Shown: piece by piece, positions 57,097 to 64,000 of the stretch | Position numbering within the stretch: position 1 is the stretch's first letter | Layout of the letters: each line of letters starts with the position of its first letter | Origin: Neobacillus niacini | GTDB taxonomy: Bacteria > Bacillota > Bacilli > Bacillales > Cytobacillaceae | Direction of reading: 5' to 3' | Length of the DNA: 64,000 bases | Assembly: GCF_023715785.1 (NCBI RefSeq) | Contig: NZ_JAMBOX010000012.1 | Span: 1 to 64,000 of the forward strand | Made by a program: the position numbers and the translations under genes | Notes under the pieces: generated by a model | Seen by the model: the letters and a program-made list of their open reading frames with translations, nothing else | Told to the model about the DNA's origin: nothing | Database searches by the model: none

Positions 57097-58023
57097 ATGC
57101 CTGTACATCCAGAGATCAAAAAAGTTTTGGATTCTATACCGATATTGAATCCTAAACCGAAAATCATTCCAGAAGAACATAGAAAAATGTTTGATGCACC
57201 TGTTTTGCCTGTGGAACAACGGGTTCAAGTATATTCTGTGGAAGATAAATCAATTCCGACGACGGAAGCTGATATTCCTGTAAGAATTTATACGCCGAGG
57301 GAAGCCGATTCTTACCCCATTCTCTTGTATTTCCATGGTGGAGCTTTTATGTCGGGAAATTTAGAGAGTCATGATGAAGTTGTCCGCCCAATTTGCAAAG
57401 AATCAGGTTATAGAGTGATTTCTGTGGGATATCGTCTTGCTCCTGAACATCCTTTTCCAGCTGCATTAATAGATTGCTATAATGTTACAAAATGGGCTGC
57501 CGAACATAAAGAAGAATTAAAATGGGATGGGAAGAACCTGGCTGTTGCAGGGGATAGTTCTGGCGGCAACTTAGTAGCTGCGGTTTCTCTGATGGCTCGT
57601 GACAAACAGGAATTTACCATTACGAAGCAAGTCTTATTTTATCCATCCCTAGATCTCGACTTTAGTGAATTCCGATACCCCTCATTGGTGGAAAATGGGA
57701 AGGGATATTTCGTAGAGAGTGATCAATTGGCAGAAATTAACTCCTTCTATTTATTAGGGGATGTGGATACTGATAATCCGCTAGTTTCACCGATTCGAGA
57801 AAAAAATTTAGAAAATCTTCCAGCGACCCTTATCATTACCGCAGAATATGACCCTTTCCGTGATGAAGGTGAGCTATTTGCGGAGAATCTAAAAAAATCC
57901 GGCGTCCATGTTGAAATAACACGATATGAAGGCGTAACCCACGGGTTCCTAGGTAAATTTACGCATCTTGATGAGTATAAAGACGTTTATAAACGTACAG
58001 GTGAATTTTTAACAGCAAAGTAA
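57097..58023 (+). CDS. HSL-family alpha/beta hydrolase (esterase)
   Basis: 308 residues. The hormone-sensitive-lipase group marks are visible: FHGGAFMSG (oxyanion HGGA), GDSSGG (nucleophile Ser), the acid in EYDPFRDEG and His in GVTHGF. It hydrolyses short-chain or aryl esters. ATG 57097 has GGAGG 9 bp upstream. A terminator follows, so it is the last gene of this operon. Confidence 0.9.
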   Translation: MPVHPEIKKVLDSIPILNPKPKIIPEEHRKMFDAPVLPVEQRVQVYSVEDKSIPTTEADIPVRIYTPREADSYPILLYFHGGAFMSGNLESHDEVVRPICKESGYRVISVGYRLAPEHPFPAALIDCYNVTKWAAEHKEELKWDGKNLAVAGDSSGGNLVAAVSLMARDKQEFTITKQVLFYPSLDLDFSEFRYPSLVENGKGYFVESDQLAEINSFYLLGDVDTDNPLVSPIREKNLENLPATLIITAEYDPFRDEGELFAENLKKSGVHVEITRYEGVTHGFLGKFTHLDEYKDVYKRTGEFLTAK

Positions 58024-58035
58024 GCAAGCTTTCCC

Positions 58036-58093
58036 ACGGAAGTGATCACCGCGACAAGCCAAAACTGATGGCGTTTGATCACTTCCGTTTTAT
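58036..58093 (+). terminator. Terminator of the first catabolic operon
   Basis: ACGGAAGTGATCA pairs perfectly with TGATCACTTCCGT across a long loop, followed by TTTTATT. Confidence 0.82.
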
Positions 58094-58145
58094 TCGTTAA
58101 AAATATTCTTAATATTCTAAATTTTAATAAAAGAAGGGGATTTAT

Positions 58146-59402
58146 ATGATGGAAAATAAAAGGTTCTGGACGTATGAGAATAAATTGGTCACCATATTCT
58201 TTTTTACCGTTGGGTTTGTATTTTTTGACCGATTAGCGCTTAATTACCTATTTCCAATGATTTCAGCTGATTTAGGACTAAACTACACTCAATTAGGCTT
58301 ACTTGGAGCAGGTCTAGCATTAACTTGGTCAGTTTCTGGTCCGCTTGGTGGATTTATCTCAGATAAAGTAAAGAGTAAGAAAACAATGTTAGCGGTTTTA
58401 GTATTGGCATTCTCCATTGTTTCCTTGTTACATGGGTTGGCACAAACATTTGCGGTGCTTTTCGTGCTTCGACTAGTAATGGGGGTCGTCGAAGGACCGC
58501 TGATTCCGCAAACGCAATCCATTTTAGCCATTGAATCTTCGGAACGCCGTCGCGGGTTTAACCTAGGTTTCACAATGAACACAAGTAACGCTTTATTCGG
58601 CAGTATTTTAGCGCCTGTCGTCATTGTGGCGTTAGCAACATCGTTTGACTGGCATACAGCCTTCTATTTAACAATTATTCCAGGGCTCATTTTAAGTTTG
58701 GTGATCTTAAAAACAGTTAAAAATCCTGATCCAATGAAATTCCATGCTTTGCACGCAGTAAAATCGACTGAAAAAGTAAAAGTGAAGGACGTTCTCAAAC
58801 ACCGTAATATTTGGTTATCGATTATTGTATTCAGCTTATCGATGACAACATTGTTAGCATTCCAAATTTTTGGACCAACCTATTTAGTGCAGGCAAAAGG
58901 TTTGTCTGACACAACCATGAGTTTTGTAATGGCTTCATTCGGGCTTGGTTACGCTATCTTTGGCTTCCTAATTCCAACCATTTCAGAACGGACTGGCCGT
59001 AAACCAGCATCAATCGTTTCTGCCTTGTTATTGATTCTTATGCCACTTGCCCTAGTAGTAACGGATTCCCTGCCATTAATGATGGTTCTTTTATTTATCG
59101 GTTCCGCGGGTTCAGGCATCATCGGTATGTCTATGTCGGTTATTCCAGTTGAGTCTGCACCATTGCAATACTCAGGTCTTGCGGTAGGGTTAACAATCGG
59201 CGTTGGAGAGTTATTTGGGGGCTTCCTAAATCCAATGATCAACGGAGCTTTGGCAGATAAGTTTGGGATTCAAACTCCATTATTCGTAGCCGCGGGTGCT
59301 GGTGTGCTGGTATTGTTATTCTCATTATTCTTCAAAGAAACTGCACCATCCAAAGTTCCATTGCCACAAGGACAGGATGTCAATGGAAGTGTCCGTGTTT
59401 AA
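58146..59402 (+). CDS. MFS transporter, probably for an organic or aromatic acid
   Basis: 418 residues with about 12 membrane spans. GGFISDKVKSKKTM is MFS motif A, and the first span region has FFDRLALNYLFPMISADLGL, as in anion/aromatic-acid symporters. Its place between the ester-degrading operon and the gentisate genes suggests uptake of a substrate of either route. The start is ATG 58146 or 58149, with AAGGGGA upstream. Confidence 0.87.
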   Translation: MMENKRFWTYENKLVTIFFFTVGFVFFDRLALNYLFPMISADLGLNYTQLGLLGAGLALTWSVSGPLGGFISDKVKSKKTMLAVLVLAFSIVSLLHGLAQTFAVLFVLRLVMGVVEGPLIPQTQSILAIESSERRRGFNLGFTMNTSNALFGSILAPVVIVALATSFDWHTAFYLTIIPGLILSLVILKTVKNPDPMKFHALHAVKSTEKVKVKDVLKHRNIWLSIIVFSLSMTTLLAFQIFGPTYLVQAKGLSDTTMSFVMASFGLGYAIFGFLIPTISERTGRKPASIVSALLLILMPLALVVTDSLPLMMVLLFIGSAGSGIIGMSMSVIPVESAPLQYSGLAVGLTIGVGELFGGFLNPMINGALADKFGIQTPLFVAAGAGVLVLLFSLFFKETAPSKVPLPQGQDVNGSVRV

Positions 59403-59417
59403 AATATAAACAACAGT

Positions 59418-59460
59418 TTGGGCAGGCCCAATCGCTTGACGATGGGTCTGCTCTTTTTAT
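59418..59460. terminator. Terminator between the MFS and gentisate dioxygenase genes
   Basis: GGGCAGGCCCAATCG pairs imperfectly with CGATGGGTCTGCTC, followed by TTTTTAT, between two convergent genes. Confidence 0.8.
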
Positions 59461-59521
59461 AACGATTAGCAAAAGAAAAACAAAAAACGCCTGGAATTTC
59501 AAGCGTTTCAGATAGTTTCTA

Positions 59522-60646
59522 TTAACGGAAATCCGCCTTAAATTCACCAGTAACTTTTTGATGGCCGTTATGTTCCTCAAGTGTTTGCTCTTGTTCCAAG
59601 TCGAAACGGTCCATAATTGGTAAATCGTTCACTGAGAACAGGTAGGAGTCTTCTGATGCAGAGTGCTCATACCAAGCCCAGTTTGGAACAACGAAGTAAT
59701 CGCCTTTTTTCCAATCGAAGCGAATACCATTAATGACTGTATTCCCAGAACCTTTGTGGACCTGATAAACAGTGGAGTGTGTATGGCGTAATGCCTTTGT
59801 TTTGAAACCATGCGGAAGATGCTGCATTCTTGTTCCAAGTGTCGGGTTAGCCGATTTGCCTGTAGAAGGGTTAATGTACTCTACTGCATATCCATGGTAT
59901 GGATTTGGATCAAATTCCATCAAGCCTTTAATTCCTTCTACCGTGCGATCCCATTTATAATTGGCCAGCGGGGCAACCGTGAATTTATCATCGCCAACAG
60001 GACGAACCATGCCGCCGCGATAACGTCTCTCTGTAAAATTATCGGGAATATCCGGCTGTTGCAACCCATCCTCATAAGGCTCAAAGAATGTACCGCCGAT
60101 TGCATAAATAGTCGGAATGTCAAGGGCATCCATCCAGTACATCGGTTCTGTGCCCAAATGGGCATGCCCATGCCATAAGCCCTTCGGTGTAATTAAAAAG
60201 TCGCCTTCCTCCATGAAAATTCGCTCACCCTGTACGATTGTGTAGGCACCAGAACCTTCAGAAATGAAACGCAAGGCACTTTGTGAATGGCGGTGAGAAG
60301 GTGCTTTTTCACCTGGCAGTAACATTTGAACAGCTGCATAAATCGTTTGTGTCGTCGATCCCCATCCCCAAGGTTCGCGATAGGTTAAGCCGGGGTTCTG
60401 GAAATATATCGCGCGGCGTTCTCCGCCACGTTCTGGTGTGAAGATTTGAGCTGCTTCAGCCATTTTCTTTTTTATTAGTTCAACGCTCCAAAGATACGCT
60501 TGTGCTTGAGGCTTTGGTGTTTTGTGCATAATCGTAGGAATTGCTTCCCAAAGAGGTCCTAGATTGTATTGTTGGATATCTCTTGTGTAATCGGTTACAA
60601 TCGAGCTTTTCATAAACTCTTGAACTTCTTGATTTATTTCAGCCAT
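59522..60646 (-). CDS. Gentisate 1,2-dioxygenase
   Basis: A 374-residue bicupin that opens the ring of gentisate to maleylpyruvate with Fe(II) and O2. The N-terminal cupin has SHRHSQSALRFISEG and WHGH, the usual iron site. The C-terminal cupin also keeps RHTHSTVYQVHKG and WYEH. Length and motifs match the family. It is probably co-transcribed with the fumarylpyruvate hydrolase gene upstream, 74 bp away. Confidence 0.93.
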   Translation of the reverse strand: MAEINQEVQEFMKSSIVTDYTRDIQQYNLGPLWEAIPTIMHKTPKPQAQAYLWSVELIKKKMAEAAQIFTPERGGERRAIYFQNPGLTYREPWGWGSTTQTIYAAVQMLLPGEKAPSHRHSQSALRFISEGSGAYTIVQGERIFMEEGDFLITPKGLWHGHAHLGTEPMYWMDALDIPTIYAIGGTFFEPYEDGLQQPDIPDNFTERRYRGGMVRPVGDDKFTVAPLANYKWDRTVEGIKGLMEFDPNPYHGYAVEYINPSTGKSANPTLGTRMQHLPHGFKTKALRHTHSTVYQVHKGSGNTVINGIRFDWKKGDYFVVPNWAWYEHSASEDSYLFSVNDLPIMDRFDLEQEQTLEEHNGHQKVTGEFKADFR

Positions 60647-60720
60647 CTCCCATTCTCCTTTGCTATTCGTATTTTATAAAGGGGCACAGCGTATTGCTGC
60701 TTAGCCCCTTGCCTCTACTA

Positions 60721-61671
60721 TTAAACAGTGGCGGCTACTTCTACCGCTGTAACTTTATTTTCTAGCACCCCAATTTGGTCTATTTCAATGGTAACGACGT
60801 CTCCATCCTTTAAGAATTGCGGAGGATTCATCGCAACGCCAACGCCTCCGGGAGTTCCTGTTAATACAACATCTCCCGGCTCCAGCGTCATTAAATTTGA
60901 TAGGAAAGATACTAATTTTTGAACCGAGAATACTAGATTGGCAGTATTCGTTTTTTGACGCACTTCACCATTTACTTTCAGGACAACATCCAATCCGGAT
61001 GGATTTGTCAATTCATCAGAAGTAACTAAATATGGCCCCATTGGCGCACTGCCATCTACTGTTTTTCCTTGCAGCCATTGAAGGGTGCGCCGCTGGATAT
61101 CGCGATAGGTCACGTCATTTGTAATCGTATAACCGGCTACATAATTCAAGGCATCTTCTTCGGAAACATTTCGGGCTTGTTTGCCGACAACAAAAGTAAA
61201 CTCTGCCTCATAGTCAAGCTGGTCAGAAATAGGATAGTGTGGAATATCGTCCTCTGGCCCTAAGATGGTATTGGCAAACTTTGCAAAAATAACGGGGTTC
61301 GATGGGAGCTCACGACCCATCTCCAAGATGTGCTCGCGGTAGTTGTGACCGACGCAAATAATTTTGCCTGGCTTTCGAACCGGCGCTTCTATCTTCACTT
61401 GATCACGATTATAAATGACTTTTTTATCAAAGCTTTCGGGATTAGCTAAAATAAAATCAATTGCCTTTTGCGCCAGCTGAAGCGATTCGTTGCCACCTTG
61501 GTATAACCCATCTGTATTTTCAGGAACAAATGCGTTTGCAATGGCTTCGTAGCGGTATTTCCCCTCTGCTTTTAACTGTGCTTGATAGGCATAGTTCAGG
61601 TCAATTACTCGATTATCAACGATTGCCCCTGCACGTGTGTGTCCAGCGACGGTAAAATTAATAAGTTTCAT
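60721..61671 (-). CDS. Fumarylpyruvate hydrolase (FAH family)
   Basis: 316 residues. The FAH domain (about 100-310) has CVGHNYREH, the metal site DYEAEFTFVVGK, VTYRDIQRR, KTVDGSAPMGP and LTGTPGGVG. In the gentisate route it splits fumarylpyruvate (or maleylpyruvate directly) to fumarate (or maleate) and pyruvate. First gene of the minus-strand unit, with GAGGAGG before the ATG. Confidence 0.92.
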   Translation of the reverse strand: MKLINFTVAGHTRAGAIVDNRVIDLNYAYQAQLKAEGKYRYEAIANAFVPENTDGLYQGGNESLQLAQKAIDFILANPESFDKKVIYNRDQVKIEAPVRKPGKIICVGHNYREHILEMGRELPSNPVIFAKFANTILGPEDDIPHYPISDQLDYEAEFTFVVGKQARNVSEEDALNYVAGYTITNDVTYRDIQRRTLQWLQGKTVDGSAPMGPYLVTSDELTNPSGLDVVLKVNGEVRQKTNTANLVFSVQKLVSFLSNLMTLEPGDVVLTGTPGGVGVAMNPPQFLKDGDVVTIEIDQIGVLENKVTAVEVAATV

Positions 61672-61705
61672 AGCGGCCTCCTCTTTTTCATAATTAATGA
61701 ATCTT

Positions 61706-61721
61706 GTTCACTATTTATGAA
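61706..61721. promoter_or_regulatory. Operator-like site, gentisate operon
   Basis: GTTCACTATTTATGAA (reverse TTCATAAATAGTGAAC). It overlaps the predicted start site of the fumarylpyruvate hydrolase/gentisate dioxygenase unit and shares AAATAGTGA with 46959 and 61825. Confidence 0.68.
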
Positions 61722-61722
61722 A

Positions 61723-61751
61723 ATTTTATATGATTTCGAGAAAAATGTCAA
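61723..61751 (-). promoter_or_regulatory. Promoter of the gentisate operon
   Basis: Read on the minus strand: TTGACA (61751-61746), 17 bp, TAAAAT (61728-61723). Consensus-like sigma-A promoter about 50 bp before the fumarylpyruvate hydrolase start. Confidence 0.82.
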
Positions 61752-61824
61752 TATTATATATTTTCAGAAAAAATAATTGACGAGAAGGCGAAGGATGGGT
61801 TAATGTTTACTTATTAGGAACAAT

Positions 61825-61841
61825 GTTCACTATTTATAGAA
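61825..61841. promoter_or_regulatory. Operator-like site before the FAD monooxygenase gene
   Basis: GTTCACTATTTATAGAA shares 13 bases with the site at 61706. A TATAAT lies right after it (61842-61847). No clear -35 is present, so an activator role is possible. Confidence 0.65.
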
Positions 61842-61870
61842 TATAATAACTTGATTAGGAGGGATTTTTA

Positions 61871-63064
61871 ATGGCAAATGTAAGCGATATTATAATTGTT
61901 GGTGGTGGAATTGGCGGTTTGGCAGCTGCTCTAGCAATCCAGGAAACTGGTAAATCAATCGCCATTTTTGAGCAGGCACCTGAATTTGGGGAAGTAGGGG
62001 CAGGTATTCAGTTAGCACCAAACGCGATCGAAGTTTTAGACCGTCTAGGTGTAAAGGAAGAGATCTTAAAACATTCGGTGTTTCCAAAACGTCTTGTCCT
62101 AAAAGATGTTTATACAGCAAAGGAATTAGCAACCCTTGATTTAGGGGAAGGGTTCCAAAAAGAATTCGGTCAGCCTTATATCGTATTGCATCGGTCTGAC
62201 TTGCATAGAGTTCTTTATGAAGCATGCCAAAAACGCCCGAATATTCAATTCTTTACAAATCAAACGATTCAAACAGCAGAACAAAACGGCAATACTGTCA
62301 CAATTGTTAACCAAAGTGGTGAGACGTTCACTGCAGAAGCGGTTATTGGTGCGGATGGGGTTAAGTCAAAAATGCGCAAGTTATTGGTCGATGACCAGCC
62401 AGTAAACTCTGCGTATGTAGCTTATCGAGGAACTATACCTATTGAAGAAGTGTCAACTAACGCAAACTTGGATTTAGATGATGTCATCATGTGGATTGGA
62501 CCAAACCTTCACTTAGTGCAATATCCGGTCAGACGCGGTGAGCTTTATAATCAAGTCGTAGTATTTAAATCCTATGATGCTACTGTTGAAGACTGGGGAA
62601 CACCTAAAGAAATGGCTCGTCGTTTTGAAAATAGCCATCCAAAAGTGCAAAATGCTCTTGAATACATTAACCGGCAATTCCGCTGGCAAATGTATGACCG
62701 TGAGCCAATTGATAATTGGACAAAAGGCAACATTACGCTATTGGGGGATTCTGGTCATGCCATGCTTCAATATTTAGCACAGGGCGGCGTTCAGGCACTC
62801 GAAGATGCGTTTGTATTGGGAGAAGAATTAAAGAAAAATCAATCATTTGAAGAAGCGTTTAAAGCATACCAAGAAATTCGGATTCCGCGTTCAGCAATGG
62901 TACAAACATCAGCTCGTAAATGGGGCGAAACCATTCACGCAGAGGATCCCCTTGTCGTCCTGCTTCGTGACCGGCTTTTCGCACAACACAAACCAACTGA
63001 TTATCATAATGTAGATTTCTTATATGGCTATTTCAAGAAAAATTACCAAAGGGTAGATCGCTAG
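61871..63064 (+). CDS. FAD-dependent monooxygenase, probable 3-hydroxybenzoate 6-hydroxylase
   Basis: 397 residues of the class A flavoprotein hydroxylases: IIVGGGIGGLAAALA, VIGADGVKSK (DG motif) and LLGDSGHAMLQYLAQGGVQALED (GD motif). Its place opposite the gentisate dioxygenase genes points to making gentisate, from 3-hydroxybenzoate or less probably from salicylate. TAGGAGG precedes the ATG. A DinB-fold gene follows 22 bp later. Confidence 0.87.
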   Translation: MANVSDIIIVGGGIGGLAAALAIQETGKSIAIFEQAPEFGEVGAGIQLAPNAIEVLDRLGVKEEILKHSVFPKRLVLKDVYTAKELATLDLGEGFQKEFGQPYIVLHRSDLHRVLYEACQKRPNIQFFTNQTIQTAEQNGNTVTIVNQSGETFTAEAVIGADGVKSKMRKLLVDDQPVNSAYVAYRGTIPIEEVSTNANLDLDDVIMWIGPNLHLVQYPVRRGELYNQVVVFKSYDATVEDWGTPKEMARRFENSHPKVQNALEYINRQFRWQMYDREPIDNWTKGNITLLGDSGHAMLQYLAQGGVQALEDAFVLGEELKKNQSFEEAFKAYQEIRIPRSAMVQTSARKWGETIHAEDPLVVLLRDRLFAQHKPTDYHNVDFLYGYFKKNYQRVDR

Positions 63065-63086
63065 GGGCTTAGAGGAGGCGTAATCG

Positions 63087-63581
63087 ATGACAACAGCAGT
63101 ACTGAATGAAAAAGTGGAACTGTTTAAAAAAAGTATCGATGATATTGTGGCGGTACTGAACAACACGGATGAGGCTGTACTTTACATTAAACCATCAGAA
63201 AAAGAGTGGTCAGCGATGCAAATTGTTTCTCATATATTAGAAGCAGTAGAATTTTGGGTTGCAGATTTGGAAGCACTATTGGTCGTTCCAGGGGCAAAGT
63301 GGGGACGCAACCATGAACATGTGCGCCGCTTGGCTGCTGTAGACGAAAGCGCTGTATCCCGCATTAAAAAGGATGATGCGATAACTGCACTACAAAACTT
63401 AGTCCCGAAGGTAGAGGGAGCACTTGCAAAAGTGAAAGAAGAGGACTTGGTAAAAACAGCTCCAAGTTATAATCCAAACTTTGACGGAAAACCATTATCA
63501 TTTTTAGTCGACCATCTAATCGTCGGGCACGTTACGGGTCATTATGGGCAAATTGTCCGTCATTTAGAAAAAGTTCAATAA
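63087..63581 (+). CDS. DinB-family protein, candidate thiol-dependent maleylpyruvate isomerase
   Basis: A 164-residue four-helix DinB fold with the metal triad His49 (VSHILEAVEFW), His148 and His152 (GHVTGHYGQ). Mycothiol-dependent maleylpyruvate isomerase of Actinobacteria has this fold, and DinB proteins of Firmicutes (BstA type) use bacillithiol. In a gentisate cluster that lacks a glutathione-type isomerase, it is the natural candidate to turn maleylpyruvate into fumarylpyruvate. AGAGGAGG lies before the ATG. Confidence 0.8.
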   Translation: MTTAVLNEKVELFKKSIDDIVAVLNNTDEAVLYIKPSEKEWSAMQIVSHILEAVEFWVADLEALLVVPGAKWGRNHEHVRRLAAVDESAVSRIKKDDAITALQNLVPKVEGALAKVKEEDLVKTAPSYNPNFDGKPLSFLVDHLIVGHVTGHYGQIVRHLEKVQ

Positions 63582-63653
63582 GCACGATATGTTTGGGTTC
63601 ACAGTGAGCAACCCTTCCTTTTCATAAACAGCCAAATGAATGATTTTGCTTGC

Positions 63654-63677
63654 CCCAGTCTTATGACTGGGTTTTTT
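63654..63677 (+). terminator. Terminator after the DinB gene
   Basis: CCCAGTC pairs with GACTGGG across TTAT, followed by six T. Confidence 0.88.
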
Positions 63678-63807
63678 CGTTGAAGATAAAACACGGAATA
63701 AAGTGTAAAAATTCATCCCTTTGCTTACCCTTTTAATGTATAGTTAAAGTAAGTCATAATCATTGAAGTGCGAACGTTATGACGGTGTAAGATGAGAGGG
63801 GCAGACA

Positions 63808-64000
63808 ATGAGAAGGATTATTTTATCGACAGAAAGTGGTGCGGATTTACCGAAGGAATGGGTTGACAAGCATGCAGTTCAAGTGGTCCCGATGCATATC
63901 ATCATGGATGAACAGGATTATTTAGATGGTTTTTTACCGGTACAGGATATTTATGACTATTACGATCGGACCAAAAAAATACCTTCTACCACAGCGACAA
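63808..64000 (+). CDS. DegV family fatty-acid-binding protein, 3' part missing
   Basis: The first 64 codons are present: RRIILSTESGADLPKEW is the DegV opening with the S-(T)-x-S-x-DLP lipid-binding motif, and VVPMHIIMDEQDYLDG follows. DegV/FakB proteins bind fatty acids for the FakA kinase. GAGAGGGG lies upstream of ATG 63808. The window ends inside the gene. Confidence 0.85.
   Translation, partial: MRRIILSTESGADLPKEWVDKHAVQVVPMHIIMDEQDYLDGFLPVQDIYDYYDRTKKIPSTTAT

Noticed and set aside
42000-63600. Island bounded by insertion sequences or direct repeats
   Set aside because: I found no transposase, resolvase or integrase gene, nor obvious repeats at either edge, so transfer is only suggested by the gene content.

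Overview
The window is a stretch of a Bacillaceae chromosome (Bacillus/Neobacillus-like). The gene content and local order match the B. subtilis region that carries glgBCDAP, the men genes, luxS and many yt- genes. Other pointers are G+C-poor intergenic DNA, strong GGAGG ribosome sites, frequent TTG/GTG starts, a SAM-I riboswitch before metK, and Zur, Fnr and CcpA type sites. I see no insertion sequence, phage gene, CRISPR array or replication origin.

Layout. (1) 1-763: ten tRNA genes (fMet cut by the window edge, then Asp, Phe, His, Gly, Ile, Asn, Ser, Glu) and a terminator, followed by about 730 bp without a gene that carries a degenerate 52-bp tandem repeat and a cre-like site. (2) 1493-9469: glycogen operon glgB-glgC-glgD-glgA-glgP. 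(3) 9515-18281: menaquinone genes, menA on the minus strand and menF-D-H-B-E-C on the plus strand. (4) 18.4-28.5 kb: DUF1540 protein, an orphan zinc-binding lipoprotein under two probable Zur boxes, carbonic anhydrase, YidD, LuxS, small proteins, YtkD, the YtlACD-type ABC transporter, YtmA/YtmB, and an ECF sigma/anti-sigma pair. (5) 28.55-29.19 kb: an array of eight and a half 52-bp units between mirrored hairpins. (6) 29.2-37.5 kb: pckA, SAM riboswitch-metK, YtoA, YtpA, YtpB, the MnmM/YtqA tRNA-modification pair, and small proteins. (7) 37.8-40.7 kb: an Fnr-boxed nitrite ammonification operon (unknown secreted protein, NrfH, NrfA). (8) 40.9-63.6 kb: an accessory catabolic island. (9) The start of a degV gene at the right edge.

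The island is the least ordinary part. On its left are an SsuABC/TauABC-like importer, a LysR regulator with a palindromic site between them, and an IclR regulator. A plus-strand operon then encodes two paralogous phosphotriesterase-family proteins (one has lost five of six metal ligands, the other keeps all six), a thiolase-fold protein without the usual catalytic cysteines next to a DUF35 protein, a CocE-type hydrolase, a metallo-beta-lactamase-fold hydrolase, both subunits of a 3-oxoacid CoA-transferase, a GntR regulator, an FAD monooxygenase and an HSL-type esterase. An MFS permease follows. On its right is a gentisate route: an FAD monooxygenase (probably 3-hydroxybenzoate 6-hydroxylase), gentisate 1,2-dioxygenase, fumarylpyruvate hydrolase and a DinB-fold protein that is a good candidate for a thiol-dependent maleylpyruvate isomerase. 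A shared operator-like sequence (core AAATAGTGA) lies at the transcription start of the first operon, at the start of the gentisate operon and before the monooxygenase gene. This suggests one regulator, most simply the local IclR protein, controls both halves. My reading is an ester- or lactone-containing aromatic compound imported, hydrolysed by several hydrolases, CoA-activated and cleaved, with an aromatic acid passing down the gentisate route to fumarate and pyruvate. The substrate is inference.
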